A stretch of DNA of 64,000 nucleotides, taken from the NCBI GenBank assembly GCA_963806395.1, contig CAWDYI010000017.1, positions 31,895-95,894 on the forward strand, given 5' to 3'. Under the pieces are notes generated by a model. The model was not told the origin of the DNA. It worked only from the letters and a program-made list of their open reading frames with translations, and ran no database searches. The DNA is from DASSUW01 sp963806395. GTDB lineage: Bacteria > Actinomycetota > Thermoleophilia > Solirubrobacterales > Solirubrobacteraceae. This document shows, in pieces, positions 33,571 through 42,260 of the stretch (position 1 is its first letter; each line of letters opens with the position of its first letter). A program made the position numbers and the translations under genes.

Positions 33571-34560
33571 GTGGACCGCCCGATGTTCGAGGCAGACGGG
33601 AGGAGCGCGACGCTGAGCGACGGCGAGCTGGCCCTCAGCCTCTACCGTCGGATGGCGCTCATCCGCCGCTTCGAGGAGACGGCCTACCGCGCCTACGAGG
33701 CCGGCGAGGTCATCGGCACGATCCACGCGTGCATCGGCCAGGAGGCGATCGCCGTCGGCGTGATGTCGGCGCTGGGCAGCGACGACCTGGTCCTGACGCA
33801 CCACCGCGGCCACGGGCACGCGCTCGCGAAGGGCGTCGAGCCCGAACGGCTCTTCGCCGAGCTGCTCGGTCGCAGCACCGGCGTGTCGGGCGGCAAGGGC
33901 GGCTCGATGCACGCCACCGACGTCGCGGTCGGCTTCCTCGGCTCGTTCGCGGTGGTAGGCGGCTCGATCCCGCTCGCGGTCGGCGTCGCGCTGGCCGCCC
34001 AGCGACGCGGCGAGGAGGTCGTCACGGTCGCCTTCTTCGGCGACGGCGCGATCAACCAGGGCGTCCTCTACGAGAGCCTCAACCTCGCGCGGATCTGGAA
34101 CCTCCCGGTCGTCTTCGTGTGCGAGAACAACGGGTACGCGATCAGCGTCCCCAACGGCTACGCGACGGCCGGCGCCGGCGTCGTGGAGCGTGCCCGGGCC
34201 TTCGGGCTGCGGAGCGAGCGGGTCGACGGACAGGACGTCGGCACGGTCCGCGACGTCGCATCCGAGCTGATCGACGGCGCGCGCGAGGGCACGCCCGCGC
34301 TGCTCGAGGCCATCACCTACCGCTTCGTCGGCCACTCCCGCGGCGACCCGGTGCACGGCCTCTACCGGAGCGCCGACGAGGTCGATCGCTGGCGCGAGCG
34401 CGATCCGCTCCTGGTCCACGCGAGGCGCGCCGGGCTCTCCGACGAGCAGTGCGGCGAGATGCTCGCGGATGCGCAGAAGACGGTGGACGCGGCGCTCGGC
34501 CGCGGCCGCGCGGCCGCTCCGCCGGACCCCTCGGAGGCGACGCGCGAGGTCTGGGGATGA
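33571..34560 (+). CDS. Thiamine-diphosphate dehydrogenase E1 alpha subunit (acetoin/2-oxoacid type)
   Basis: A 329-residue protein from GTG 33571, with GAGGAG six bases upstream. The thiamine-diphosphate motif is 'FFGDGAINQGVLYESLNLA' ending in 'CENNGYAI'. 'GKGGSMHATD' and 'TYRFVGHSRGDP' are the E1alpha phosphorylation-loop signatures. In length it is closer to AcoA (acetoin dehydrogenase) than to full pyruvate dehydrogenase E1alpha. With the next two genes it forms a 2-oxoacid or acetoin dehydrogenase that would yield an acyl-CoA from a cleaved keto product. It overlaps E1beta by 4 bases. Confidence 0.92.
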   Translation: MDRPMFEADGRSATLSDGELALSLYRRMALIRRFEETAYRAYEAGEVIGTIHACIGQEAIAVGVMSALGSDDLVLTHHRGHGHALAKGVEPERLFAELLGRSTGVSGGKGGSMHATDVAVGFLGSFAVVGGSIPLAVGVALAAQRRGEEVVTVAFFGDGAINQGVLYESLNLARIWNLPVVFVCENNGYAISVPNGYATAGAGVVERARAFGLRSERVDGQDVGTVRDVASELIDGAREGTPALLEAITYRFVGHSRGDPVHGLYRSADEVDRWRERDPLLVHARRAGLSDEQCGEMLADAQKTVDAALGRGRAAAPPDPSEATREVWG

Positions 34561-35552
34561 CGGACGCGATCGCGACCGCCGAGGTGAGCTTCGCCGCGGC
34601 GATCAATCGCGCGCTCGAGGCAGCGATGGAGCAGGACGAGACGATCACGCTGCTCGGGCAGGACATCGCGCTCGGGTTCCCGTTCGGGGTCACGAAGGGC
34701 CTCGTCGATCGCTTCGGCGTCGAGCGCGTCCGGGACACGCCGATCTCGGAGGCCGGCACCATGGGCTGCGGGGTGGGCGCGGCGCTCTACGGCGTGCGGA
34801 CCGTCGTCGAGGTCGACTTCTCCGGGTTCCTCCTGCTGGGCCTCGACCAGCTCGTCAACAACGCCGCGAAGCTGCGCTACATGAGCGACGGGCAGCTGCG
34901 CGTCCCGATCGTCGTGCGCGTCGGCCAGGGCCCGCTCGGATCGTTCGGCGCCCAGCACTCGCAGGCGCTGCACGGCTGGCTGGCCAACGTGCCCGGGCTC
35001 GCCGTCGTCACGCCGTCGGACGCGCAGGAGGCGTACGACCTCATGCGCTGGAGCCTGCGTCAGGGCGACCCCGTCGTGTTCGCCGAGGACATGCGGCTCT
35101 ACACGTGCAAGGGCCCGCTCGTCGCGCACGACGACGAGGTGAGCCTCGGCGCGAGGGTGGTCCGTCCGGGGCGCGACGCGAGCGCGATCGTCTTCGGCTA
35201 CGGCGTCACGCTGGCCCTCGAGGCCGCCGCGACGCTCGCGGAGGAGGGCATCGAGCTCGAGGTGCTCGACCTGCGCGCGGTCTCGCCGCTCGACGTCGAC
35301 GGCATCGCGGCCTCCGTGCGGCGCACGCGGCGGGCGATCTGCGTGTCCGACGACCCGCTGCTGGGCGGCTTCAGCGCGACGCTCGCGAGCACCGTCACCG
35401 AGCACGCCGGCGACACGCTGCGGGCGCCGGTGACGCGACTCGGCGCCAGGCACGCCCCGGCGCCGTACAACGGCGAGCTCGAGCAGCGGATCTTCCCGTC
35501 CGCGGAGTCGCTGGCGCAGGCGGCGCGGGCGATCGTGGCGTGGGACGTGTGA
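34557..35552 (+). CDS. Thiamine-diphosphate dehydrogenase E1 beta subunit
   Basis: A 331-residue E1beta/transketolase-C-type protein from ATG 34557. 'LLGQDIALGFPFGVTKGL', 'RDTPISEAGTMGCGVGAAL', 'VRVGQGPLGSFGAQHSQALH' and 'DLRAVSPLDVDG' follow AcoB/PdhB closely; the Glu of 'ISEAG' is the conserved thiamine-activating residue. It pairs with E1alpha in an alpha2beta2 heterotetramer. It is translationally coupled on both sides (ATGA upstream, a one-base stop/start overlap downstream). Confidence 0.92.
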   Translation: MTDAIATAEVSFAAAINRALEAAMEQDETITLLGQDIALGFPFGVTKGLVDRFGVERVRDTPISEAGTMGCGVGAALYGVRTVVEVDFSGFLLLGLDQLVNNAAKLRYMSDGQLRVPIVVRVGQGPLGSFGAQHSQALHGWLANVPGLAVVTPSDAQEAYDLMRWSLRQGDPVVFAEDMRLYTCKGPLVAHDDEVSLGARVVRPGRDASAIVFGYGVTLALEAAATLAEEGIELEVLDLRAVSPLDVDGIAASVRRTRRAICVSDDPLLGGFSATLASTVTEHAGDTLRAPVTRLGARHAPAPYNGELEQRIFPSAESLAQAARAIVAWDV

Positions 35553-36655
35553 TGCTCCAGCCGATCAAGATGCCCCAGATCGCGCTGGGCAGCGAGGAGG
35601 TCGTCGCCCGCGACTGGCTGGTGTCCGACGGCGATGCGTTCGAGCTCGGCCAGGCGCTCCTGGAGATCGAGACCGACAAGGCGACCATGGAGGTCGAGGC
35701 GCCGTTCGCCGGCCTCTTCCTGACCGCTCGCTGCGAGGCCGGCGACACGGTGACGGTCGGCGACGTCATCGCCTACGCGGTGGCGCCGGGAGCGGACCTC
35801 GAGGCGGCGCGCGCCGAGCTGTCGCAGCTCGAGGCACCGGCGGCGGTCGCTGCCCCGGCGGTTCCCGACCGCGCCGCGCCTGTGCCCGCGGCGCCGGCGC
35901 CCGTCGCCGACGAGATCCGCTTCCTCGCCGTCGACCACGGCGAGATCGCCGGCCTCCCCGCAACCGCGGCCGCGCCGCCCACGCCGCCTCCCGGCCACGA
36001 GGGGGCCACCGATCGCCCGCTCAGCCGGCGGCGGCTCGCGATCGCGCGGCGGATGAGCGCGGCGACGGCGATCCCGACGTTCTCGATCCATCGCGAGATC
36101 GCGGCCGAGGCCGGCCTCGCGACGGTGGCGGCGGCTCGCGCACACGGCCGCCCGATCACCTTCACCGACGTCCTCGTACGCGCGTGCGGCATCGCCGGCC
36201 GCCGGCAGCCGGAGGCCAACAGCTGGCTCGTCGGCGACTCGGTGCTCGAGTTCGAGCACGTCAACGTGGCGCTCGCCGTCGACGTGCCGGGCGGCGTGGT
36301 CGCCCCGGTGCTCCGGAGCGTGGACACGCTCGACCTCGGAGCGATCGCCGAGCTGCGCAGCGACCTCGTCAGCCGCGCGCGCGAAGGCCGTCTGGCCGAG
36401 CGCGATCTCTCGGGCGGGACGATGACGCTGTCAAACGTCGCCGGGCTCGGATCGCACGCGATCACGCCCGTGCTCACCCCGCCGCAGGCGCTCGCGCTCG
36501 GTGTCGGATCGGCGCGGACGGTCGGTGGCGAGCGGGTGGTGACGGCGAGCCTGGTGGCGGATCACCGGCTGCTCGACGGTGCGGACGGTGCCCGCTTCCT
36601 CGCGGCCTTCGCGGAGGCCCTCGAGGCGGCGAACCTCGCGGAAACCAGCGCTTGA
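35552..36655 (+). CDS. Dihydrolipoamide acyltransferase (E2) lacking an evident E3-binding domain
   Basis: A 367-residue E2. The lipoyl domain is at residues 1-80 with lipoyl-Lys in 'EIETDKATMEVEAP'. An Ala/Pro linker (about 85-150) follows, then the catalytic domain (about 155-367) with 'SRRRLAIARRMSAATAIPTFS' and active-site 'VADHRLLDGADG' (His and Asp). The usual 35-residue peripheral-subunit-binding domain between linker and catalytic core ('SP.ARRLA...GPGGRI') is not visible. No dihydrolipoamide dehydrogenase gene is present in the window. It probably transfers the acyl group from E1 to CoA. The next operon has its own promoter. Confidence 0.9.
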   Translation: MLQPIKMPQIALGSEEVVARDWLVSDGDAFELGQALLEIETDKATMEVEAPFAGLFLTARCEAGDTVTVGDVIAYAVAPGADLEAARAELSQLEAPAAVAAPAVPDRAAPVPAAPAPVADEIRFLAVDHGEIAGLPATAAAPPTPPPGHEGATDRPLSRRRLAIARRMSAATAIPTFSIHREIAAEAGLATVAAARAHGRPITFTDVLVRACGIAGRRQPEANSWLVGDSVLEFEHVNVALAVDVPGGVVAPVLRSVDTLDLGAIAELRSDLVSRAREGRLAERDLSGGTMTLSNVAGLGSHAITPVLTPPQALALGVGSARTVGGERVVTASLVADHRLLDGADGARFLAAFAEALEAANLAETSA

Positions 36656-36681
36656 CGGGGTTTCGCGATGCTGACTAGAAT
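36652..36681 (+). promoter_or_regulatory. Sigma-70-type promoter of the ABC-importer operon
   Basis: TTGACG (36652-36657), an 18-base spacer and TAGAAT (36676-36681). Together with the promoter before hyuA (43082-43111) it is the clearest in the window. The operator palindrome starts 7 bases after the -10 box. Confidence 0.7.
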
Positions 36682-36687
36682 ACGCCG

Positions 36688-36706
36688 AACGAACCTGCGG
36701 TTCGTG
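36688..36706. promoter_or_regulatory. 7-5-7 inverted repeat (operator) before the ABC importer
   Basis: AACGAAC-CTGCG-GTTCGTG, with ACGAAC/GTTCGT perfect. It overlaps the expected +1 of the promoter just upstream, so repression by a bound regulator is the simplest reading. Confidence 0.65.
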
Positions 36707-36740
36707 GAGCGAGACGAGGGAATGAGGAGGGTCGTCATCG

Positions 36741-38396
36741 ATGGTCAACGTGCGCAACACTGACCGAACTGCGGTGTCGCTGGTAGGCGATCTGCAGAAT
36801 GGCCGGATCGACCGGCGTCAGTTCGTCCAGCGCGGCCTGGCTCTAGGGCTCGGCGTCAGCACCCTCGGGACGCTCCTCGCCGCGTGCGGCGGCGACGAGA
36901 GCAGCTCGTCCGGCGGCGGCAGTCCGGCGACGAAGGGCTCGCAGCCCGTCCCGGTCGGCGTCATCAACGCGCCGGGCAAGTTCGACCCGCACCCGTGGAA
37001 CGGGTTCACGTCGGGCCTCGTGAACAACCACGTGTACCAGAGCCTGATGCGCCCGAACTTCGAGACCAACGAGTTCGAGCCGGCGCTCGCCGAGTCGTGG
37101 GAGCAGCCCGACGAGACCACGTACGTCTACGAGCTGCGCCAGGGCGTCACGTTCCACGACGGGAGCCCCTTCACGGCGGACGATGTCGTGTTCAGCACCG
37201 AGCGTGCGAAGGAGCTGGCCTGGGGCAGCTACGCGCTCAAGTTCCTCGACAGCGTCCGCAAGCGCGGCGAGTTCACGGTCGAGATCAAGCTCGCGCAGCC
37301 CGACTGGCGCTTCCAGTGGATGTTCTCCCACTGGCCTCCGGGCTACATCGTGTCGAAGACCTACTTCGACAAGGTCGGCGAGGCGAAGTTCGCCGAGTCG
37401 CCGATCGGGACGAACGCCTTCAAGTTCGTCAGCGCCTCGACCACGCAGATCGTGCTCGAGCGCAACCCGGACTACTGGGAGGACGGCCTCCCCGAGCTCG
37501 AGCGGCTCGAGATCAACGTGCTCGACGACAACACCACGGTGACCGGCTTCAAGACCGGCAGCGTGCTCCTGTCGCCCGACGTCGGGTTCGACAAGCTGGA
37601 CCTCGTCGAGGGCTTCGGCGACACCGAGATCAAGGCCCGCGTCGGCCCGCACATCGTCCTGTCGGCGATCAACATCACGAAGAAGCCGTTCGACGACATC
37701 AAGGTGCGGCAGGCGATGGCCGAGGCGCTCGACAACGCGGCGGCCCTGTCGGCCTACCCGACCGACTACATCGTCCCGTCCAAGGGCGCCGTGATCTACT
37801 CGACGTTCGAGGCGAGCGCGTACGACGACATCGACGGCATGTGGACCGGCGACCTCGACAAGGCGAAGCAGATGCTGGACGCCAGCAGCGGCGCCGGCGG
37901 CTTCTCGTTCGACTGGATGGTCACCGCGACCCGCGCGCAGGAGGTGTCCGCGGTCGTCGGCGCCCAGGAGCAGCTCGCGAAGATCGGTATCAAGGTGAAC
38001 GTGAAGCGCGTGCCGGACGCGGACATGGCGACGGCCCTCTACAAGCGACCGCGCCCGTTCGACGTGATCACGTACAACTGGCTGCACAACCAGCCCCACA
38101 TCCTCGATCCGCTCACCGCCCTGTACGCGAGCGCGAACGACGCGTCGACCAACTGGGCCGGCTACAAGAACCCGCGCTTCGACAAGCTGCACGACGAGGT
38201 GATCGGCGAGACGGACGAGGCCGCGCGCGAGTCGACGCTGCGCGAGCTCCAGCAGATCGTGGCCGAGGACGTGCCGTACCTCGTGCACGGCTGGGACGCC
38301 CAGCTGCGCGTGGAGTCCACGAGCCTCGAGACGCCGACGCAGACGACGCTGGCGCAGTGGGACGACTGGTTCCGGCAGTCCAGTTATGTGAGCTAG
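36741..38396 (+). CDS. ABC transporter substrate-binding protein, family 5 (Dpp/Opp type)
   Basis: A 551-residue lipoprotein from ATG 36741, with AGGAGG ten bases upstream. The N-terminus carries a Tat-like 'DRRQFVQRG', a hydrophobic stretch and the lipobox 'LLAAC' at about residue 50. Family 5 motifs include 'NNHVYQSLMRPNFETNEFEPALAESW', shortened here to 'VYQSLMRP', 'YVYELRQGVTFHDGSPFTADDVVFS' represented by 'GVTFHDGSPFTADDV', and 'NPDYW'. It captures the imported solute at the outer membrane face for the following permeases and ATPases. The long cluster of amide-hydrolysing genes suggests a peptide-like or cyclic amide ligand, but this is inference. Confidence 0.92.
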   Translation: MVNVRNTDRTAVSLVGDLQNGRIDRRQFVQRGLALGLGVSTLGTLLAACGGDESSSSGGGSPATKGSQPVPVGVINAPGKFDPHPWNGFTSGLVNNHVYQSLMRPNFETNEFEPALAESWEQPDETTYVYELRQGVTFHDGSPFTADDVVFSTERAKELAWGSYALKFLDSVRKRGEFTVEIKLAQPDWRFQWMFSHWPPGYIVSKTYFDKVGEAKFAESPIGTNAFKFVSASTTQIVLERNPDYWEDGLPELERLEINVLDDNTTVTGFKTGSVLLSPDVGFDKLDLVEGFGDTEIKARVGPHIVLSAINITKKPFDDIKVRQAMAEALDNAAALSAYPTDYIVPSKGAVIYSTFEASAYDDIDGMWTGDLDKAKQMLDASSGAGGFSFDWMVTATRAQEVSAVVGAQEQLAKIGIKVNVKRVPDADMATALYKRPRPFDVITYNWLHNQPHILDPLTALYASANDASTNWAGYKNPRFDKLHDEVIGETDEAARESTLRELQQIVAEDVPYLVHGWDAQLRVESTSLETPTQTTLAQWDDWFRQSSYVS

Positions 38397-38434
38397 ATGG
38401 GTGAGGGCCAGGCGACCAGGGGAGCCGGCGATCG

Positions 38435-39364
38435 ATGCTGACGCGCGTCGCATCGGTCATCCCGGTTCTTCTGGTCGCCTCGATCCTGATCTTCGTGGCG
38501 ATGCGCGTGGTGCCGGGCGACCCGGTGTCCGTGCTCGCACAGGGCACGCCGCTGACGGCTGAGCAGCGCGCCGCCCTGACCGAGCAGTACCACCTGGACG
38601 AGCCGATCCCGCAGCAGTATCTGGCCTGGCTGGGCGGAGCGCTCCAGGGCGACCTCGGCACGTCGCTCAAGAGCGGGCGCCCGGTCTCCACGATCCTCGG
38701 CGACGCGATCCCGCGGACGCTGCTGCTGCTCGTCGGAGCGTTCACGTTCGCCCTCGTGCTCTCGGTGCCGCTCGCGCTGCTCGCGGCCCTCCGCGAGAGC
38801 AAGCCGGTCGACCAGCTCGTGATCAGCTCGACGGTCGTCCTGTTCTCGATCCCGCTGTTCATCTCGTCGCTGCTCGCGATCTACATCTTCAGCTTCCAGC
38901 TGGACGTGCTCCCGGCCTTCGGGCTCACGTTCGGCAACCCGACCGAGGTCGTCCGGCACATGATCCTGCCGTGGGTCACGCTCGGCCTCGCGCTGCTCGC
39001 GGCGCAGACGGCGACGCTGCGGGCCGGCCTCGTCGACGCCCTCCACCAGGACTACATCGTGATGGCGCAGAGCCGCGGACTCGGCTGGCGGCACGTGGTC
39101 CGGAAGCACGCGGTGAGGAGCGCCCTGGTGCCGGTCATCACGCTGCTCGGGCTGCAGCTGTCGTACATGATCGTCGGCTCGGTCTTCGTCGACTTCATCT
39201 TCGGGCTCGGCGGCCTCGGCAGCGTGCTCGTCACCTCGGTGAACTCCCGTGACCTGACGGTGATCCAGGCGTCGGTCATGGCCGTCAGCGTCTTCTTCGT
39301 GTTCGCCAACCTCGCCGTCGACATCGTCGCCCGCCGGCTCGACCCCCGGTACGAGCTGCGCTGA
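38435..39364 (+). CDS. ABC transporter permease, DppB type
   Basis: A 309-residue permease from ATG 38435 with six membrane segments. It opens 'RVASVIPVLLVASILIFVAMR' followed by 'VPGDPVSVLA', and ends with the EAA-like loop 'DYIVMAQSRGLGWRHVVRKH' that contacts the ATPase. It is the first of the two permeases of the Dpp-type importer. It ends in TGATG overlapping the second permease. Confidence 0.93.
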   Translation: MLTRVASVIPVLLVASILIFVAMRVVPGDPVSVLAQGTPLTAEQRAALTEQYHLDEPIPQQYLAWLGGALQGDLGTSLKSGRPVSTILGDAIPRTLLLLVGAFTFALVLSVPLALLAALRESKPVDQLVISSTVVLFSIPLFISSLLAIYIFSFQLDVLPAFGLTFGNPTEVVRHMILPWVTLGLALLAAQTATLRAGLVDALHQDYIVMAQSRGLGWRHVVRKHAVRSALVPVITLLGLQLSYMIVGSVFVDFIFGLGGLGSVLVTSVNSRDLTVIQASVMAVSVFFVFANLAVDIVARRLDPRYELR

Positions 39365-40260
39365 TGAGCTCGACGACGTTCGACACGACGGGGGGGACCC
39401 CGCTCCGTCCGGCGACGCAATCCACGAGCCGCGCCCGTCGCATCGCCCGCTATGTCGCGGAGCACAAGCTGCTCGTGCTCAGCGGCGCGGTCGTCGTCGC
39501 GTACATCCTGCTGGCGATCTTCGGGCCGCTGCTGGCGCCGTACCCGCCGAACGAGTCGCATCCGGGATCGAACTACGCGCCGCCCGGCGGGGAGTTCGTG
39601 CTCGGCACGGACAAGGAAGGCCGGGACATCCTCAGCCGGATGCTGTACGGCGCCCGGACGACGCTGTTCGGCGCGTTCGTCGTGATGATGATCGCCACCG
39701 TCGGCGGCTTCATCCTCGGACTCATCACCGCCTACGTCGGCGGCTGGTTCGACCGGGTGATGATGCGAGCGTTCGACGTGATCCTGTCGGTGCCGCCGCT
39801 GGTGCTCGCGATCGTGCTGGTGGCGAGCATCGGGCCCGGCCTGCTGCCGGTCGTGATCGGCATCGGCATCGGCTACCTGCCGGCGATCGCGCGCATCATC
39901 CGCTCGGAGGCGCTCGTCCAGCGCTCGCAGCAGTACGTGCTGGCGGGACGCGGCCTCGGCTACTCGGGCCGGCGGCTCGTCTTCCGCCACATGATGCCCA
40001 ACTGCACGTCGCAGATCATCGTCCAGGCCAGCCTCAACGTGCCGTACGCGATCATCGACATCGCCGGCCTCAGCTTCCTCGGCTTCGGCGTCCAGCCGCC
40101 GACGCCCGACTGGGGGACGATGCTGGCCGAGGGGCAGTCGAGCCTGCTGTTCGCCCCGTGGATGACCTACGTGCCCGCGACGGCGATCACCGTCTTCGTG
40201 CTGGCATGGAGCATCTTCGGCGCCCGCCTGCGCCATGCCCTCGACCCGCGGGAGCGCTGA
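39364..40260 (+). CDS. ABC transporter permease, DppC type
   Basis: A 298-residue permease from ATG 39364. Residues 1-30 are cytoplasmic and basic, followed by six membrane helices. 'NYAPPGGEFVLGTDKEGRDILSRMLYGARTTL' (DppC signature, here 'GTDKEGRDILSRMLYGAR') and the EAA loop 'YVLAGRGLGYSGRRLVFRHMMP' are clear. It pairs with the DppB-type permease to form the membrane channel. It overlaps the first ATPase gene by one base (TGATG). Confidence 0.93.
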   Translation: MSSTTFDTTGGTPLRPATQSTSRARRIARYVAEHKLLVLSGAVVVAYILLAIFGPLLAPYPPNESHPGSNYAPPGGEFVLGTDKEGRDILSRMLYGARTTLFGAFVVMMIATVGGFILGLITAYVGGWFDRVMMRAFDVILSVPPLVLAIVLVASIGPGLLPVVIGIGIGYLPAIARIIRSEALVQRSQQYVLAGRGLGYSGRRLVFRHMMPNCTSQIIVQASLNVPYAIIDIAGLSFLGFGVQPPTPDWGTMLAEGQSSLLFAPWMTYVPATAITVFVLAWSIFGARLRHALDPRER

Positions 40261-41213
40261 TGGACGCCCTGCTCGAGGTCAAGGATCTCTCGGTCGACTT
40301 CTCGGGCCGGGGAGGGGATATCCGGGCCGTCGACGAGGTCAGCTTCGTCATCCGCCGCGGCGAGCGGCTCGGCCTCGTGGGGGAGAGCGGCGCGGGCAAG
40401 AGCGTCGTCGCGCGCGCCCTGCTCGGCCTCACCAAGCCGCCGGGTCGCGTGTCGTCCGGGACCGTGGTGTTCGACGGCCGGGACATTCTGAAGCTGTCGA
40501 GCCGCTCGCTCAACCAGGTCCGCGGCCAGCGGATCGCCCTGATCCCGCAGGACGCCTCGCTCGCCCTGAACCCGACCCTGACGATCGCCGACCACGCGTT
40601 CGAGATGCTGCGCCAGCACACCGACTTCAACCGCCAGAAGATGCGCGAGCGGGCGCTGGAGACGTTCGATCGCGTCGGGCTGGCCGACCCGAAGCGCGTG
40701 CTGTCGGCGCACGCGTCCGAGCTGTCCGGCGGCATGAAGCAGCGCGTGGCGATCGCGCTCGCGCTCCTCTGCGGGCCCGAGCTGATCGTCGCCGACGATC
40801 CGACGTCGGCGGTCGACGTCACGCTCCAGGCGCAGATCCTGGCCGACCTCTGCGACCTCACCACGCGGCTCGGCGTGGCCATGCTCTTCATCAGCCACGA
40901 CCTGCGGGTGGTCGCCAGCCTGTGCTCGCGCGTGGTCGTGCTGTACGCCGGCCAGGTCGCGGAGGTCGGCGCCCCGCGCGAGCTGCTGGGCCACACCCAC
41001 CATCCCTACTCGCAGGCGCTGATCAACTGCCTGCCCTCGGTCGACGAGCGGAAGATGCCGCTCGCCGTGGTCCCCGGAGCGCCGCCGGACAGCCTCGACA
41101 TCTCCGGCTGCCGGTTCCATCCCCGCTGCCCGAACGCGCTGCCGACCTGCGCCGAGACCCGCCCGCCCCTGAGCGACATGGAGCGAGGATTCGCATGCTG
41201 GAATCCCCTGTGA
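40260..41213 (+). CDS. ABC transporter ATP-binding protein, DppD type
   Basis: A 317-residue ATPase from ATG 40260. Walker A is 'GESGAGKSVVAR', the signature 'LSGGMKQRVAIALAL' and Walker B 'LIVADDPTSAVDVT'. The Walker B Asp is present and the usual 'ALDV' reads 'AVDV'. The C-terminal 'GCRFHPRCPNALPTC' is the DppD-type zinc/Fe-S-like Cys motif. It energises the importer with its partner, the next gene. Start and stop overlaps place it in the same translational unit. Confidence 0.93.
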   Translation: MDALLEVKDLSVDFSGRGGDIRAVDEVSFVIRRGERLGLVGESGAGKSVVARALLGLTKPPGRVSSGTVVFDGRDILKLSSRSLNQVRGQRIALIPQDASLALNPTLTIADHAFEMLRQHTDFNRQKMRERALETFDRVGLADPKRVLSAHASELSGGMKQRVAIALALLCGPELIVADDPTSAVDVTLQAQILADLCDLTTRLGVAMLFISHDLRVVASLCSRVVVLYAGQVAEVGAPRELLGHTHHPYSQALINCLPSVDERKMPLAVVPGAPPDSLDISGCRFHPRCPNALPTCAETRPPLSDMERGFACWNPL

Positions 41214-42208
41214 TGCCAGAGACGAGCACGCGCAACCTCGTCGAGATCCGCGGTCTCGTCAAGCACTTCGACGTCCGCTCCGAGGGCAAGCTGCGTCAGC
41301 AGCGCCGGGTCGTGCACGCGATCAACGGCGTCGACCTCGACGTCCCGACGGGCGAGATCGTCGCCCTGGTCGGCGAGAGCGGATCGGGCAAGACGACGCT
41401 CGCGAACTGCGTGGCCGGGTTCGTGACGCCGACGTCGGGGACGATCGGCTTCGACGGCAGGCCGCTGGTCGAGACGCGCGGCGCCACGGTCGCGCGGCGC
41501 GCCTCGCGGCGCGAGATGGCGCAGAACATCCAGATGGTGTTCCAGGACCCCAGCTCGGCGCTGAACCCGCGCCAGACGGTGGAGTCGACGCTGCTCGAGC
41601 CGCTGCTCGTGCACCGCGTCATGCCGAAGCCGGAGGCCGTCACGCGCGTGACCGAGTTGCTGGAGCTGTCCGGCATCCCCGCGTCGATGCGCCGGCGCTA
41701 TCCGCACGAGCTCAACTCCGGGCAGCGTCAGCGGCTCGTGATCGCGCGCGCGCTGGCGCTGAGCCCTCGCCTGCTGCTCGCGGACGAGCCCGTCTCCCGC
41801 CTCGACGTGTCGATGCAGAGCCAGATCCTCAACCTGCTGCTCGACCTGCGCGAGCGCCTCGGGCTCACGATCGTCTTCATAACCCATGACCTGTCGGTGG
41901 TGCGGCAGGTCGCGGACACGGTCGTGGTGATGTACCTCGGCCGGGTGATGGAGTCATGCAGCGCGGACGCGTTCTTCTCCGACCCCCGGCACCCGTACAG
42001 CCAGGCGCTCGTCGCGGCGACGCCGCGCCCGATGTCCGACCCGACGGAGATCGCCACGCTCCACGGCGAGATCCCCAGCCCGATCAACCTGCCGTCCGGC
42101 TGCCCGTTCCACACGCGCTGCCCGATGGTGGGGGAGGGGTGCACCGACGTGGTGCCCGAGCTGCGCGAGGTCGCGGCCGGCCACCGTGCGGCCTGCATCA
42201 AGCTCTGA
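41213..42208 (+). CDS. ABC transporter ATP-binding protein, DppF type
   Basis: A 331-residue ATPase from ATG 41213. Walker A is 'GESGSGKTTLANC' and Walker B 'LLLADEPVSRLDVSMQ'. The signature reads 'LNSGQRQRLVIARAL' where LSGGQ is usual (Gly replaced by Ser or Asn in the loop). The C-terminal 'GCPFHTRCPMVGEGC' repeats the Cys motif of its partner. It completes the five-gene importer. The final gene of the operon is followed by a 52-base gap and the IclR gene. Confidence 0.93.
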   Translation: MPETSTRNLVEIRGLVKHFDVRSEGKLRQQRRVVHAINGVDLDVPTGEIVALVGESGSGKTTLANCVAGFVTPTSGTIGFDGRPLVETRGATVARRASRREMAQNIQMVFQDPSSALNPRQTVESTLLEPLLVHRVMPKPEAVTRVTELLELSGIPASMRRRYPHELNSGQRQRLVIARALALSPRLLLADEPVSRLDVSMQSQILNLLLDLRERLGLTIVFITHDLSVVRQVADTVVVMYLGRVMESCSADAFFSDPRHPYSQALVAATPRPMSDPTEIATLHGEIPSPINLPSGCPFHTRCPMVGEGCTDVVPELREVAAGHRAACIKL

Positions 42209-42221
42209 CGATGCTCCGGAC

Positions 42222-42240
42222 AGCGACATACCGTGTCTAT
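42222..42240. promoter_or_regulatory. 7-5-7 inverted repeat before the IclR gene
   Basis: AGCGACA-TACCG-TGTCTAT; GACA/TGTC is perfect and the flanks are close to the class AGCGAAC-N5-GTTCGCT. A GATGCT box lies 6 bases upstream and a TATACA box (42238-42243) overlaps the right arm. Autoregulation of the IclR gene at 42261 is likely. Confidence 0.55.
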
Positions 42241-42260
42241 ACACTCGCCCGCAGGTGGGG

